Shown in pieces: positions 1 to 6,389 of a stretch of 6,874 nucleotides of DNA. Position numbers and translations under genes: made by a program. This stretch comes from Candidatus Rifleibacteriota bacterium. Its GTDB lineage: Bacteria; Muiribacteriota; Ozemobacteria; Ozemobacterales; Ozemobacteraceae. Below the pieces are notes generated by a model. It had not been told where the DNA came from and did no database searches. It was given only the letters and a program-made list of their open reading frames with translations. The stretch is taken from contig JAQUZA010000167.1 of NCBI GenBank assembly GCA_028691595.1, forward strand, positions 1-6,874, given 5' to 3'. Each line of letters begins with the position of its first letter. Positions within the stretch are counted from its first letter, which is position 1.

Positions 1-319
1 TGGGGAAATATTTGCCGACCAGGCCAACGATGCGGGCTTTAACGCCAGTCAGTGAGCTTGGAAGTTCGACATAGTTGACATCGCCATACAAACCGGTCTG
101 AGTGTTGTTTTTCCAGGTGATGCGGAACAGATTGCGTGGGTCGACATCCCACAGGCCAAGGGGCTTTACCTGATTTTTAATCTTTTCGGGTATCAGCTCT
201 GGGTTTTTCTGTTCTGCAAAGGTCGGGATGATAATGTTCCGTTCTTTGGCGCGGTTAACGGTACTTTTGATTACTTCTTCGTTTACATGAAGTTTGAACT
301 GTTTTAAATACTTAGGCAC
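1..319 (-). CDS. Likely PLP-dependent enzyme (fold-type II, cysteine synthase/TrpB-like), N-terminal part only
   Basis: The gene runs off the left edge; 106 codons are visible. The chosen start is GTG at 317-319, seven bases after a clean AAGGAG site. The reading begins MPKYLKQFKLHVNEEVIKST and later contains NLFRITWKN, GLYGDVNYVELPSSLTG and VKARIVGLVGKYFP. From memory, this pattern matches bacterial proteins annotated only as pyridoxal-phosphate dependent enzyme. In those, a TGAHKVG-type segment with the PLP-binding lysine follows shortly after. That segment would lie just outside this window, so no catalytic residue can be confirmed. It does not resemble the N-terminus of E. coli diaminopropionate ammonia-lyase (YgeX). 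The gene starts 15 bases after the carbamate kinase stop, so the two are almost certainly co-transcribed and may act in one nitrogen-compound pathway. There is no signal peptide, so the protein is probably cytoplasmic. The CDS is secure; the family call is moderate and the substrate is unknown. Confidence 0.6.
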   Translation of the reverse strand, partial: MPKYLKQFKLHVNEEVIKSTVNRAKERNIIIPTFAEQKNPELIPEKIKNQVKPLGLWDVDPRNLFRITWKNNTQTGLYGDVNYVELPSSLTGVKARIVGLVGKYFP

Positions 320-326
320 GATCTGG

Positions 327-332
327 CTCCTT
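327..332 (-). promoter_or_regulatory. Ribosome binding site deciding a GTG start
   Basis: On the minus strand AAGGAG lies seven bases before GTG at 317-319, inside the short gap after the carbamate kinase stop. No ATG in this frame lies close to it, so the site supports the GTG start of the PLP-enzyme gene. Confidence 0.75.
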
Positions 333-334
333 GA

Positions 335-1285
335 TTATGGGTATACGTGAGTACCGGCTTCGCCTTTAACAGCTTTGGCAAGATTCTCAGGGTTTGTAAT
401 AATGGCGTGTTTGCCACCGTTTTTGATGAATTTAATTATTGCTTCACATTTCGGCAACATTGAACCTGGCTTGAAATGACCTTCTTTGCAATATTGCTCA
501 AGCTCAGCGACAGTTACTTTATCGAGAGCCTTCTGGTCGGGCTTGCCGAAGTTCAGGCAGGCCTTCTCAACGGCTGTAGAAACGATAAACATGTCGGCAT
601 TGATGTTTGAAGCCAGCAGGGCAGAGGCAAAATCTTTGTCGATAACTGCGGCAGTACCTTTGAGGTTACCGTTATCTTCGCGAATGACCGGAATTCCGCC
701 GCCGCCAACTGCGACAACGCAGAAACCCTTTTCGGTCAGGGCATTAATGGCATTTTCTTCGATGATTTCAAGTGGCAGCGGTGAGGCAACGACACGACGC
801 CAGCCACGGCCTGCGTCTTCAACCATTGCCCAACCGTCATTTTTAATGCGGTCTTTGGCTTCAGCTTCGGTATAGAACTGGCCGATGGGTTTGCTTGGCT
901 TGGTGAATGATGGGTCGTTCTTATCGACAAGAACCTGGGTAACAACTGTTACTACCGGCTTGTTGATGCCACGTTTCTTGAATTCGTTGCCAAGGGCCAT
1001 CTGAAAATTATAACCGATCGCGCCCTGGGTATCTGCACCACACGAATCGAGTGGAACCGGGTGAAGCTGACTGCGCGCAATTTCGCTGCGCAGGAGAATG
1101 AAACCGACCTGTGGCCCGTTGCCGTGTGTCAGAACTACGTTATAGCCCTGTTCAATCATGTCGGCGACGTGAACCATGGTTCTGGCTGCTGCATCATACT
1201 GATCTGGGACAGTCTGGTGTTTGCTGTCAAGGATCAGAGAATTGCCGCCCACTGCAACTACTGCGAGTTTACCTTTTGATGCCAT
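335..1285 (-). CDS. arcC: Carbamate kinase
   Basis: A 316-residue cytoplasmic enzyme, full length for the family (about 310). It interconverts carbamoyl phosphate plus ADP with carbamate plus ATP; in catabolism it makes ATP. Visible hallmarks of the amino-acid kinase fold are AVVAVGGNS near residues 8-16, THGNGPQVG at 53-61, a QGAIGYNFQ segment at 87-95, RRVVASP at 163-169, AVGGGGIPV at 192-200, IDKDFASALLA at 215-225 (K217 is the likely nucleotide-contacting lysine), STAVEKACLNFG at 236-247 and GSMLPKCEA at 274-282. Many ArcC proteins have GSMGPK where this has GSMLPK. The start ATG at 1283-1285 follows a GGAGG site 12 bases upstream, a slightly long spacing. It is the first gene of a minus-strand operon with the PLP enzyme. 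With a YgeY-like hydrolase nearby, a catabolic YqeA-type role is more likely than arginine deiminase; no arcA or arcB is in view. Confidence 0.95.
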   Translation of the reverse strand: MASKGKLAVVAVGGNSLILDSKHQTVPDQYDAAARTMVHVADMIEQGYNVVLTHGNGPQVGFILLRSEIARSQLHPVPLDSCGADTQGAIGYNFQMALGNEFKKRGINKPVVTVVTQVLVDKNDPSFTKPSKPIGQFYTEAEAKDRIKNDGWAMVEDAGRGWRRVVASPLPLEIIEENAINALTEKGFCVVAVGGGGIPVIREDNGNLKGTAAVIDKDFASALLASNINADMFIVSTAVEKACLNFGKPDQKALDKVTVAELEQYCKEGHFKPGSMLPKCEAIIKFIKNGGKHAIITNPENLAKAVKGEAGTHVYP

Positions 1286-1393
1286 AAAAGAATCATTCCT
1301 CCGTCGGTTTTGAAACTAACTGCGAAAAATATGGGTGTAACGAAGCGCCTTCAGCCTTCATTATATTGCCTTATTCGACTTTCCTTGCCTTTT

Positions 1394-1411
1394 TTTTAGC
1401 TTGAACTAAAA
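1394..1411 (-). other. AT-rich hairpin in the carbamate kinase leader
   Basis: An inverted repeat with six-base arms (TTTTAG and CTAAAA on either strand) and a six-base loop lies just downstream of the predicted transcription start. On the minus-strand RNA it is followed by eight A residues, not U residues, so it is not a terminator for that transcript. It may affect RNA stability or be chance in AT-rich DNA. Confidence 0.3.
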
Positions 1412-1423
1412 TTTTCTGCAGCG

Positions 1424-1452
1424 ATTATACTCGCAATTACAAAAAAAGTAAA
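1424..1452 (-). promoter_or_regulatory. Sigma-70-like promoter for the carbamate kinase operon
   Basis: On the minus strand TTTACT (1447-1452), a 17-base spacer and a perfect TATAAT (1424-1429) form a good promoter. Transcription would begin near 1417, leaving a leader of about 130 bases before the kinase ATG. A second TATAAT at 1360-1365 has no convincing -35 element. Confidence 0.6.
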
Positions 1453-1468
1453 AGCAAAAGCAACGGCT

Positions 1469-3025
1469 TCATTTAACCTTTTCGGCAGGCATAAAATAAC
1501 TGTTGCCAACCGTATCAGAGTCAAAGGGTGGGTTGGCTGAGGCTGTCTGGCTTTCAGGGGTTCGCAAAGTCAGAGAAAAAACCCTTGCCAGATTTTTGCT
1601 CTGATCTTCTGGCTTTTGCAGGGCAACGAGTACCGGCAGACCAAACATAACCGGTCTTCCCAGCAGATCATGCTTTTGCACAGACCATTCGCCGGTTATG
1701 ACCGTCGCGAGAACCTGGTAATTGTTTTTTGCATCTTTGCCCCATGAGTTCTGCAGGTATTCAAGGGCAGCAGCGCGATCTGAATCTTTGCCAAGGCAGG
1801 CCGGCCAGTTATGCTCAGCAATTTTTGCTTCGAACAACTTCATGTCTTCGGCCAGTTTACTGTCGATTGTGGCCAAACCCGGGTAGTCCGGTGTGTTTTT
1901 GCGGGCAAATTCGGCCAGATTCCTTATTTCCGCATGTTTTGTCAGTCTGAAAAAATCATGCTGTTTTGGCAGGTCGGCAAGGCCGGTTTCGATGGCGGCG
2001 GTTATGGTTCCAGAAAGGCGGGCCGGAACTTCTTCAACACTTTTCATGGCCTTTTTCAGAGACTCCCAGGCCTGCCCTGGGGCCATGTCGCCGGTAGCGG
2101 CATCTATGGCCTCACGGTTGCTGCCGAATCTGGCTTCGAATTCGCTTATGGCGGTGTTCAAATCATTTAACTTACTTTCGTATTCAGCCAGTAGTTTGAA
2201 GGCTTCGCCGGCTTTTTCCGGGTTGTTTTCGTAGCTCAGGTTGGTAATTGGCTGAAAATATCGGTCATTGAAGCTTTCGAAAAGGGCCCTCAAGGTTTTT
2301 CCAGCTTCATTTGAAGCTTCCTGCCCGGCTTTTACCGCTGCTGCCTTTTCGCGAGTAATAGCCATTTCCTGGTTAACCCAGGCGATTGTTTTATTCGTTC
2401 TTTCTTTGATGGCGAGTATTTCAGGATGGTCGGCGACTTTTTCTTCTTCGGCGTTGCTGCAGACTTTTGCCAGCAGATCATTGAGGCTGGCGGCCTTTTG
2501 CTGTATTTCGCCAAGAATAGATTCGAGTCTTTCGGGGTCGCTGCCCTGCTGCAGGCGGAGCATGCGATCTTTTTCGAAACGTTCGAGCGAGTCAAGAGTT
2601 CTTGTCAATTCGCGCATTTCCTGGCTGGTTTTTCGGGGAAGTGCCCTGGCTTTTGTTTGCTGGCCGGAAGACAGGTTGTTTAAGCTTGTTGGGGGGGTTG
2701 TGGAGTCTAGGGTCTGGCCTGGAGCTGTGCTGGTCTTTTTGAGCTTTTTTGCCAGCTCTGCCTGTTGTTTGCCAAGTTTTTGCTCAAATGATTTCAACTG
2801 TTTGTTGGCTGGTTCGAGCTTTTTGAGATTTTCGAGCAGTGCGGCCGCCTTTTTCAGGCAGGCATCAGAATCGTCGAATTTGCCGTTAAAAAAAGCACTC
2901 TGTGCTTGTCTAAGCTCTGAATTTAAATTTTTTTCGATTTCCCTGGTGTTCTGGGCGATTGCGGGTGCGCAAGCGGCAAGGGAAAAGATTCCGGCGATGG
3001 CAAAGGCTGAAACGGCTTTTTTCAT
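1469..3025 (-). CDS. Predicted exported or lipid-anchored coiled-coil protein of unknown function
   Basis: A 518-residue protein I do not recognise. The ATG at 3023-3025 is chosen because GAGGAG lies five bases upstream and the protein then begins with a signal peptide (MKKAVSAFAIAGIFSLAAC). The frame stays open to 3217, but that extension has no good ribosome site and would bury the signal. LAAC at 16-19 fits a lipobox, making C19 a possible lipid-modified first residue; APAIAQ just after (20-25) also fits ordinary signal peptidase cleavage. Residues 35-80 look like one TPR-like hairpin (NGKFDDSDACLKKA). Residues 98-135 are a Ser/Thr/Pro/Gln-rich linker. Residues 135-300 are charged, helical and coiled-coil-like. 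Residues 435-490 (YQVLATVITGEWSVQKHDLL region) look strand-rich and may be a small globular domain. It probably faces the periplasm. It is divergent from the membrane-anchored gene at 3280, and a scaffold or envelope role is only a guess. Confidence 0.85.
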   Translation of the reverse strand: MKKAVSAFAIAGIFSLAACAPAIAQNTREIEKNLNSELRQAQSAFFNGKFDDSDACLKKAAALLENLKKLEPANKQLKSFEQKLGKQQAELAKKLKKTSTAPGQTLDSTTPPTSLNNLSSGQQTKARALPRKTSQEMRELTRTLDSLERFEKDRMLRLQQGSDPERLESILGEIQQKAASLNDLLAKVCSNAEEEKVADHPEILAIKERTNKTIAWVNQEMAITREKAAAVKAGQEASNEAGKTLRALFESFNDRYFQPITNLSYENNPEKAGEAFKLLAEYESKLNDLNTAISEFEARFGSNREAIDAATGDMAPGQAWESLKKAMKSVEEVPARLSGTITAAIETGLADLPKQHDFFRLTKHAEIRNLAEFARKNTPDYPGLATIDSKLAEDMKLFEAKIAEHNWPACLGKDSDRAAALEYLQNSWGKDAKNNYQVLATVITGEWSVQKHDLLGRPVMFGLPVLVALQKPEDQSKNLARVFSLTLRTPESQTASANPPFDSDTVGNSYFMPAEKVK

Positions 3026-3030
3026 TTTGT

Positions 3031-3036
3031 CTCCTC
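3031..3036 (-). promoter_or_regulatory. Ribosome binding site deciding the start at 3025
   Basis: GAGGAG on the minus strand, five bases before the ATG at 3023-3025. It supports the 518-residue form with an N-terminal signal peptide over the 582-residue open frame starting at 3217. Confidence 0.8.
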
Positions 3037-3110
3037 TTGTAAATAATTCTATTTGCTGACCACAGCTTAAAACTTTTGAGCTCTTCTGACAACAATCTGT
3101 TGAATTTGGT

Positions 3111-3140
3111 TTTATAACCGCTGAAGCTCGAATTTGTAAC
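3111..3140 (-). promoter_or_regulatory. Possible promoter for the exported coiled-coil protein
   Basis: On the minus strand GTTACA (3135-3140), an 18-base spacer and TATAAA (3111-3116) give a plausible sigma-70-like pair. Transcription would start near 3104, about 80 bases before the ATG at 3025. If correct, the open frame reaching up to 3217 could not be fully translated from it, which agrees with the shorter start. Confidence 0.35.
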
Positions 3141-3167
3141 CCTGGCGGCTTGATTCGGGCCAATTTG

Positions 3168-3212
3168 CCAGCATTTGCAATCTTGCAGCATATAAGTGCT
3201 ATAATTTGCTGG
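3168..3212. repeat. Inverted repeat bracketing the 3197 promoter
   Basis: CCAGCA (3168-3173) and TGCTGG (3207-3212) are exact inverted six-base arms around the plus-strand promoter. Shorter related pieces lie within (CAGCA at 3186-3190, TGCT at 3197-3200). Direct copies of AATTTGC occur at 3162-3168 and 3203-3209. This could be an operator, but such short words can also arise by chance. Confidence 0.3.
3175..3205 (+). promoter_or_regulatory. Extended -10 promoter for the membrane-anchored protein gene
   Basis: TGCTATAAT at 3197-3205 matches the extended -10 form (TGnTATAAT). A TTGCAA at 3175-3180 could serve as -35, though the 19-base spacer is long; extended -10 promoters depend less on the -35. 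Transcription would start near 3212, about 68 bases before the ATG at 3280. Confidence 0.55.
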
Positions 3213-3279
3213 TTCACTTAACACGACTGATCAGCTGCGCCGGCCTTAAAACCGGTATTTACTTTACAGGATTCAATAA

Positions 3280-3837
3280 ATGACCAAATTCGTCAGATAT
3301 CTTTATCTTTTTACGGTTATTATCGGGGGAAGCATCTTTCTGATCGATTGGCATACGGGACTGGTGTCGAAGCTTATAAAAAGTTCAAAGTCACAACCTC
3401 TCAGATCTCAGATAGATGTTGATGCCCTGCCAGCAAAGCCAGAAGAAGACGCGGGTGACCTCTTGAAAAGATGGGAAGCCCTTTCTCAGAAAAATGACTG
3501 GCAAACCATCCTCGATGAGACCGAAAATCGCCCCGATCATGTGGCCATGGCTTATCGTACCCTTGCAATTCTTGAGTCTGGTGAACACCCGAACCTGCTG
3601 CTTGAAGCCATGACAAACCTCAATAAACTCATAAGAGTTCACAACCTGCCAAATAAACTTGGCACCCGCCTGGTAAGGGCCCTTGGCGATCCGGAAGCGC
3701 CAGGCCCAACCGCCAGGGAAAACCTTGAAGCCTACCGGGATATTATAAATTCTCTTGGCATCGCCACACAGCCTTCAAGCCTCAAGAAGCTGCGCGAACT
3801 CGAAAAACTGGCAGCAGAAGAAGATGCCGAAAATTGA
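3280..3837 (+). CDS. Small single-pass membrane-anchored protein of unknown function
   Basis: A 185-residue protein I do not recognise. Residues 4-22 (FVRYLYLFTVIIGGSIFLI) form one hydrophobic segment after a short N-terminus, with no clear cleavage site, so it is read as a membrane anchor. A basic stretch with several lysines follows (31-42). Residues 55-160 are mostly helical and may be TPR- or HEAT-like (KRWEALSQKNDWQTILDE and HVAMAYRTLAILESGEHPNL look like paired helices). The C-terminus (168-185) is charged. The orientation is not certain. The start ATG has only a weak AGG site nine bases upstream. It is transcribed away from the exported coiled-coil gene and converges on the 754-residue gene, ending 36 bases before that gene's stop. 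Helical proteins on both sides of a shared promoter region may hint at a common process, but this is inference. Confidence 0.75.
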   Translation: MTKFVRYLYLFTVIIGGSIFLIDWHTGLVSKLIKSSKSQPLRSQIDVDALPAKPEEDAGDLLKRWEALSQKNDWQTILDETENRPDHVAMAYRTLAILESGEHPNLLLEAMTNLNKLIRVHNLPNKLGTRLVRALGDPEAPGPTARENLEAYRDIINSLGIATQPSSLKKLRELEKLAAEEDAEN

Positions 3838-3889
3838 ACTTATATCTACCGGGTCAGGATAAAATTTTCGTGGTCACATATTGCGGTAG
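3828..3889. repeat. Interleaved inverted repeats between two convergent genes
   Basis: Two exact inverted repeats overlap here. CGAAAATT (3828-3835) pairs with AATTTTCG (3863-3870). CTACCG (3846-3851) pairs with CGGTAG (3884-3889). They span the stops of both convergent genes. The loops are 27 and 32 bases and no U-tract follows, so this is not a classic intrinsic terminator. It is the only candidate structure for ending either transcript. Confidence 0.3.
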
Positions 3890-6138
3890 TCAATTTCAGT
3901 AAGGGTTATATGCCCTGGCAGAAATTTACGGAAAATGCTGCTGATGTAATCAACGACATCTTTTAGTATCGGGTTATCCGGGTCGATGAGATAGCAGGGC
4001 CCCAGATGCCTGCAGACATCAGCAACAATCTCTTCTGTTGAACACTTTTCATCGGTCAGTCTGCTCATTCGTGTGGTTACCCAGGTTACGATAAGCGACA
4101 GGCAGAAGGGTGATACCTTGAGTGCCTTTTCAAACCATTGTTCAGCACTGGCAAAGTCGCCACGACGTTTGCAGATGATGCCTAACCCGAGCATTGCGTC
4201 TATTGAACCGGGCATCTTCTTTAACTCTTCGTTATAGTGAATTTCGGCCAGCTCAAAGTTTTTTTCAGGTTCTATCTCGTCAACCGCGAGTGTTTTGTAG
4301 ATACGCGCCAGCATATAAGAAACCTGCCCGAGAGCAGGCTGCTCTTTGATAAGCGCCTCGCAGGCCTGAATGGTTTCAGCATACTTCTTTTGCCCAAACA
4401 AAGAGTTAATCTGCCCAAAAAGACCGCTCATGTCAATGTAACCCTGCTGGTTGAATATTTTGACAGGTGTCAGGCTCGGAAAATTTACCAGGGCGATGCG
4501 ATAAACTCCCTTTGACTGTCTGAGGCCATCGACAAAGGTTTCAAGCCCGTCTTTGCAATAAAACTGGCTTTCTATAGAGCGATTGAGGTCGCCGTTGTAA
4601 AGTGACAGAATATCGCCCTGAATAAAGGGAATTTTGGCGGCCAGAAGTTTTTCTATCTCGACCTGCAGGTGGGCCTGCATCGTCTCACCCTTGAATTGCA
4701 GTCGGGCGTGATGAATCTGCGGCGAAAAGATAAAATAGATGATGGTTGGCACCCTGACCACCCCGGGGTCAGATAAGAAGGCTGTGAACGAATTGCGTGC
4801 AAGCAGCAGGTCTACATTTTCAGGCGCTGTTTCAGCAGCTGATTTGCGCATAATTTTATCTAGCTCAGCTGCTCTGGCTTCTATTCGGGCAAAGACAGAG
4901 GAAGCACGCAATTCTGCTGCCAGAGCTTCGCATTCACCAAGTTTATCGAGCGCTGATTGACTTGCCGGACTAATGCCAGGCCACGTGATTTTGGGGGCTG
5001 AATTCTGGCTTGAGGGCGGTTGCTGTCTGGCATTTTCAAGCCAGCTTTTAACGGTTTTGCGACTTAACAGCAAGGCATCTCCGGTAGCAAGAAGCATTTC
5101 AGTTGACTGCTCATCGAGGCTGTGACAAAAATCATCAATCAATTTGCGCATAAAAACGTCGGCGGCAAATTCTCCTGCTGCGGCTGCTGGTGCCGCCTGC
5201 TTTTCAGCCAGGGTTTTGTCGAAAATGCGCTGGTATGAATCGGGGGCAATCGGCACAAATTCACGCAGGTTGCGGATCATTTCCTTTTCTTCTGGCGAAA
5301 GAATTTCGTCGGCCATAATATCTTTCAGGGCGGCGTGATAAATTGCCTCGACGCTGAGAGACTGCCGGGAAACCGGCATTACTGAGGCGTTCACCTCATC
5401 TAGAGCGCTCTGCAGCTTATTCAGCAAAGCAGAAGATTCAGCGCTGCGACTGAGTTTGATTATTCGCTCAAGCTCAGCCTTGAGCCGGATGCGGCCTTCT
5501 GGCATAAAAATGAAAGCACGGTTTTGGCACCGGCTGACTACTCTGATAACCGGTTCAAATTCGCCGGCCAGTTCCGGGATAGCAGCCAGAAGCGCTGCAT
5601 TCCAGCGAACCTGCGCCGCAAAAAGAACATCACAGCAATTGAGCGAGGCATAGAGCAGCAATTCAAGAGTTCTTTTCAGATACTGTGAAAGAAAATTCAG
5701 ATTGTCTGGAAGCCTGGCCCAGCGTCCAAATAGTGCGGTACCCATGAATCCTTCCATCTGTTGAACATGCTCCAGAAAGATAAAATCTAAAGTCATCGGC
5801 GATTGAATTTCGGCATCATAATAAGAGGGGGTGAAAATATCCGGGTAAATGAACAGATTACGAACTTCTGCGTTCCAGGGCTCCTGGTCGGCATAAAAAC
5901 GGGCGTAACGCAAAAACATTTCGAGGACCCGTGGGTAATGGGTGAAGTTAAGCTGATGCGGCATCAAAACAAGACGAAAAGCCTCGGTGAAGGCCTTGCA
6001 GATCAGTTGCTTTTCTTCGGGTGGCCGCGAATGGGTCGGGTTGTATTCCCCCCGCATGTAATCCAGATTGTCAGTGATGTCTTCATGTTTGCTTTCCCAA
6101 AGTGCTTCGAACAATTCTCTGAAAAATGGCAGACCCAT
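3874..6138 (-). CDS. Large TPR protein with a TerB-like helical patch, function unknown
   Basis: A 754-residue protein without signal peptide or clear membrane segment, probably cytoplasmic. Residues 1-240 are helical with many aromatics (W, Y, F). Residues 262-310 (LKDIMADEILSPEEKEMIRN and following) have the form of a TerB-like module, in which an acidic D-x-x-SPEE turn joins helices. Ala/Pro-rich and Gln/Ser/Pro linkers lie at 313-323 and 371-390. Helices at 395-435 are followed by a more strand-rich, hydrophobic region at 460-560 (VPTIIYFIFSP, YRIALVNFPS). Two TPR-like repeats sit near 576-610 and 644-677 (GDFASAEQWFEKALKVSP is the clearest). TPR units usually bind partner proteins; TerB-like units occur in stress and envelope-associated systems. 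No catalytic motif is seen. The ATG at 6138 follows an AAGGGGA-like ribosome site, and the gene has its own promoter candidate. The coding call is firm; the domain calls are by eye. Confidence 0.85.
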   Translation of the reverse strand: MGLPFFRELFEALWESKHEDITDNLDYMRGEYNPTHSRPPEEKQLICKAFTEAFRLVLMPHQLNFTHYPRVLEMFLRYARFYADQEPWNAEVRNLFIYPDIFTPSYYDAEIQSPMTLDFIFLEHVQQMEGFMGTALFGRWARLPDNLNFLSQYLKRTLELLLYASLNCCDVLFAAQVRWNAALLAAIPELAGEFEPVIRVVSRCQNRAFIFMPEGRIRLKAELERIIKLSRSAESSALLNKLQSALDEVNASVMPVSRQSLSVEAIYHAALKDIMADEILSPEEKEMIRNLREFVPIAPDSYQRIFDKTLAEKQAAPAAAAGEFAADVFMRKLIDDFCHSLDEQSTEMLLATGDALLLSRKTVKSWLENARQQPPSSQNSAPKITWPGISPASQSALDKLGECEALAAELRASSVFARIEARAAELDKIMRKSAAETAPENVDLLLARNSFTAFLSDPGVVRVPTIIYFIFSPQIHHARLQFKGETMQAHLQVEIEKLLAAKIPFIQGDILSLYNGDLNRSIESQFYCKDGLETFVDGLRQSKGVYRIALVNFPSLTPVKIFNQQGYIDMSGLFGQINSLFGQKKYAETIQACEALIKEQPALGQVSYMLARIYKTLAVDEIEPEKNFELAEIHYNEELKKMPGSIDAMLGLGIICKRRGDFASAEQWFEKALKVSPFCLSLIVTWVTTRMSRLTDEKCSTEEIVADVCRHLGPCYLIDPDNPILKDVVDYISSIFRKFLPGHITLTEIDYRNM

Positions 6139-6201
6139 GGTTATCTTCCCCTTTTGTGTAGCTGCAATCCTCTAGCTCACTCATTTTCAGCATGTTCACC
6201 A

Positions 6202-6230
6202 ACTATACCATCATCCTCTCTTCTGTTCAA
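6202..6230 (-). promoter_or_regulatory. Promoter candidate for the 754-residue TPR gene
   Basis: On the minus strand TTGAAC (6225-6230), a 17-base spacer and TATAGT (6202-6207) form a sigma-70-like pair. Transcription would start near 6195, about 57 bases before the ATG at 6138. The FNR-like palindrome at 6237-6249 ends seven bases upstream of the -35, a position suited to an activator. Confidence 0.5.
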
Positions 6231-6236
6231 ATATTC

Positions 6237-6249
6237 TTGATCAGATCAA
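6237..6249. promoter_or_regulatory. Perfect FNR/CRP-like palindrome, possible regulator site
   Basis: TTGATCAGATCAA is a perfect inverted repeat around one central base. Its outer words TTGAT and ATCAA are exact FNR-family half-sites, but they are three bases apart where canonical FNR boxes have four. It lies just upstream of the minus-strand promoter (-35 at 6225-6230) and 47 bases upstream of the plus-strand -35 at 6297. It could serve either or both genes. Confidence 0.4.
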
Positions 6250-6296
6250 TAGAACTCTATATTACAAAAAAGTTAAGACTTCGCACCCTGTAGATG

Positions 6297-6325
6297 TTGT
6301 TAAAATTTTAACTGTCGGGTATAAT
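6297..6325 (+). promoter_or_regulatory. Sigma-70-like promoter for the ygeY-like gene
   Basis: TTGTTA (6297-6302), a 17-base spacer and a perfect TATAAT (6320-6325). Transcription would begin near 6332, giving a leader of about 58 bases before the ATG at 6390. This is the best-formed promoter in the window. Confidence 0.65.
6299..6312. promoter_or_regulatory. Perfect 14-base palindrome over the ygeY-like promoter
   Basis: GTTAAAATTTTAAC is a perfect palindrome overlapping the -35 element and the first part of the spacer. A protein bound here would block RNA polymerase, so a repressor operator is plausible. AT-rich palindromes also arise by chance. Confidence 0.4.
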
Positions 6326-6389
6326 TTGGCAACGCGGACGGTCGATATATTACTTCGGTCTGCACCACTATAGAAACATGGAGATTGGA

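Noticed and set aside
1437..1468. T-rich stretch after the exported protein stop as an intrinsic terminator
   Set aside because: Only a four-base AAGC/GCTT stem precedes the T run, too weak to call; the same DNA contains the -35 of the kinase promoter.
2268..3059. 263-codon plus-strand open frame opposite the exported protein gene
   Set aside because: It is the complement of a well-supported gene. Its Ser/Phe/Ala-rich composition is typical of antisense translation, and no promoter or ribosome site precedes it.
3026..3217. N-terminal extension of the exported protein from an ATG at 3217
   Set aside because: It lacks a ribosome site, overlaps promoter-like DNA and would place the signal peptide inside the protein, while the ATG at 3025 has a strong GAGGAG site.
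5803..6240. 145-codon plus-strand open frame across the start of the TPR gene
   Set aside because: It lies mostly antisense to the 754-residue gene and runs into its promoter region, with no ribosome site or recognisable product.
1408..6308. AAAATTTT shared by the kinase leader, the convergent junction and the ygeY-like promoter as a common operator
   Set aside because: The eight-base AT word is expected in AT-rich intergenic DNA, and the surrounding bases and positions relative to promoters differ.
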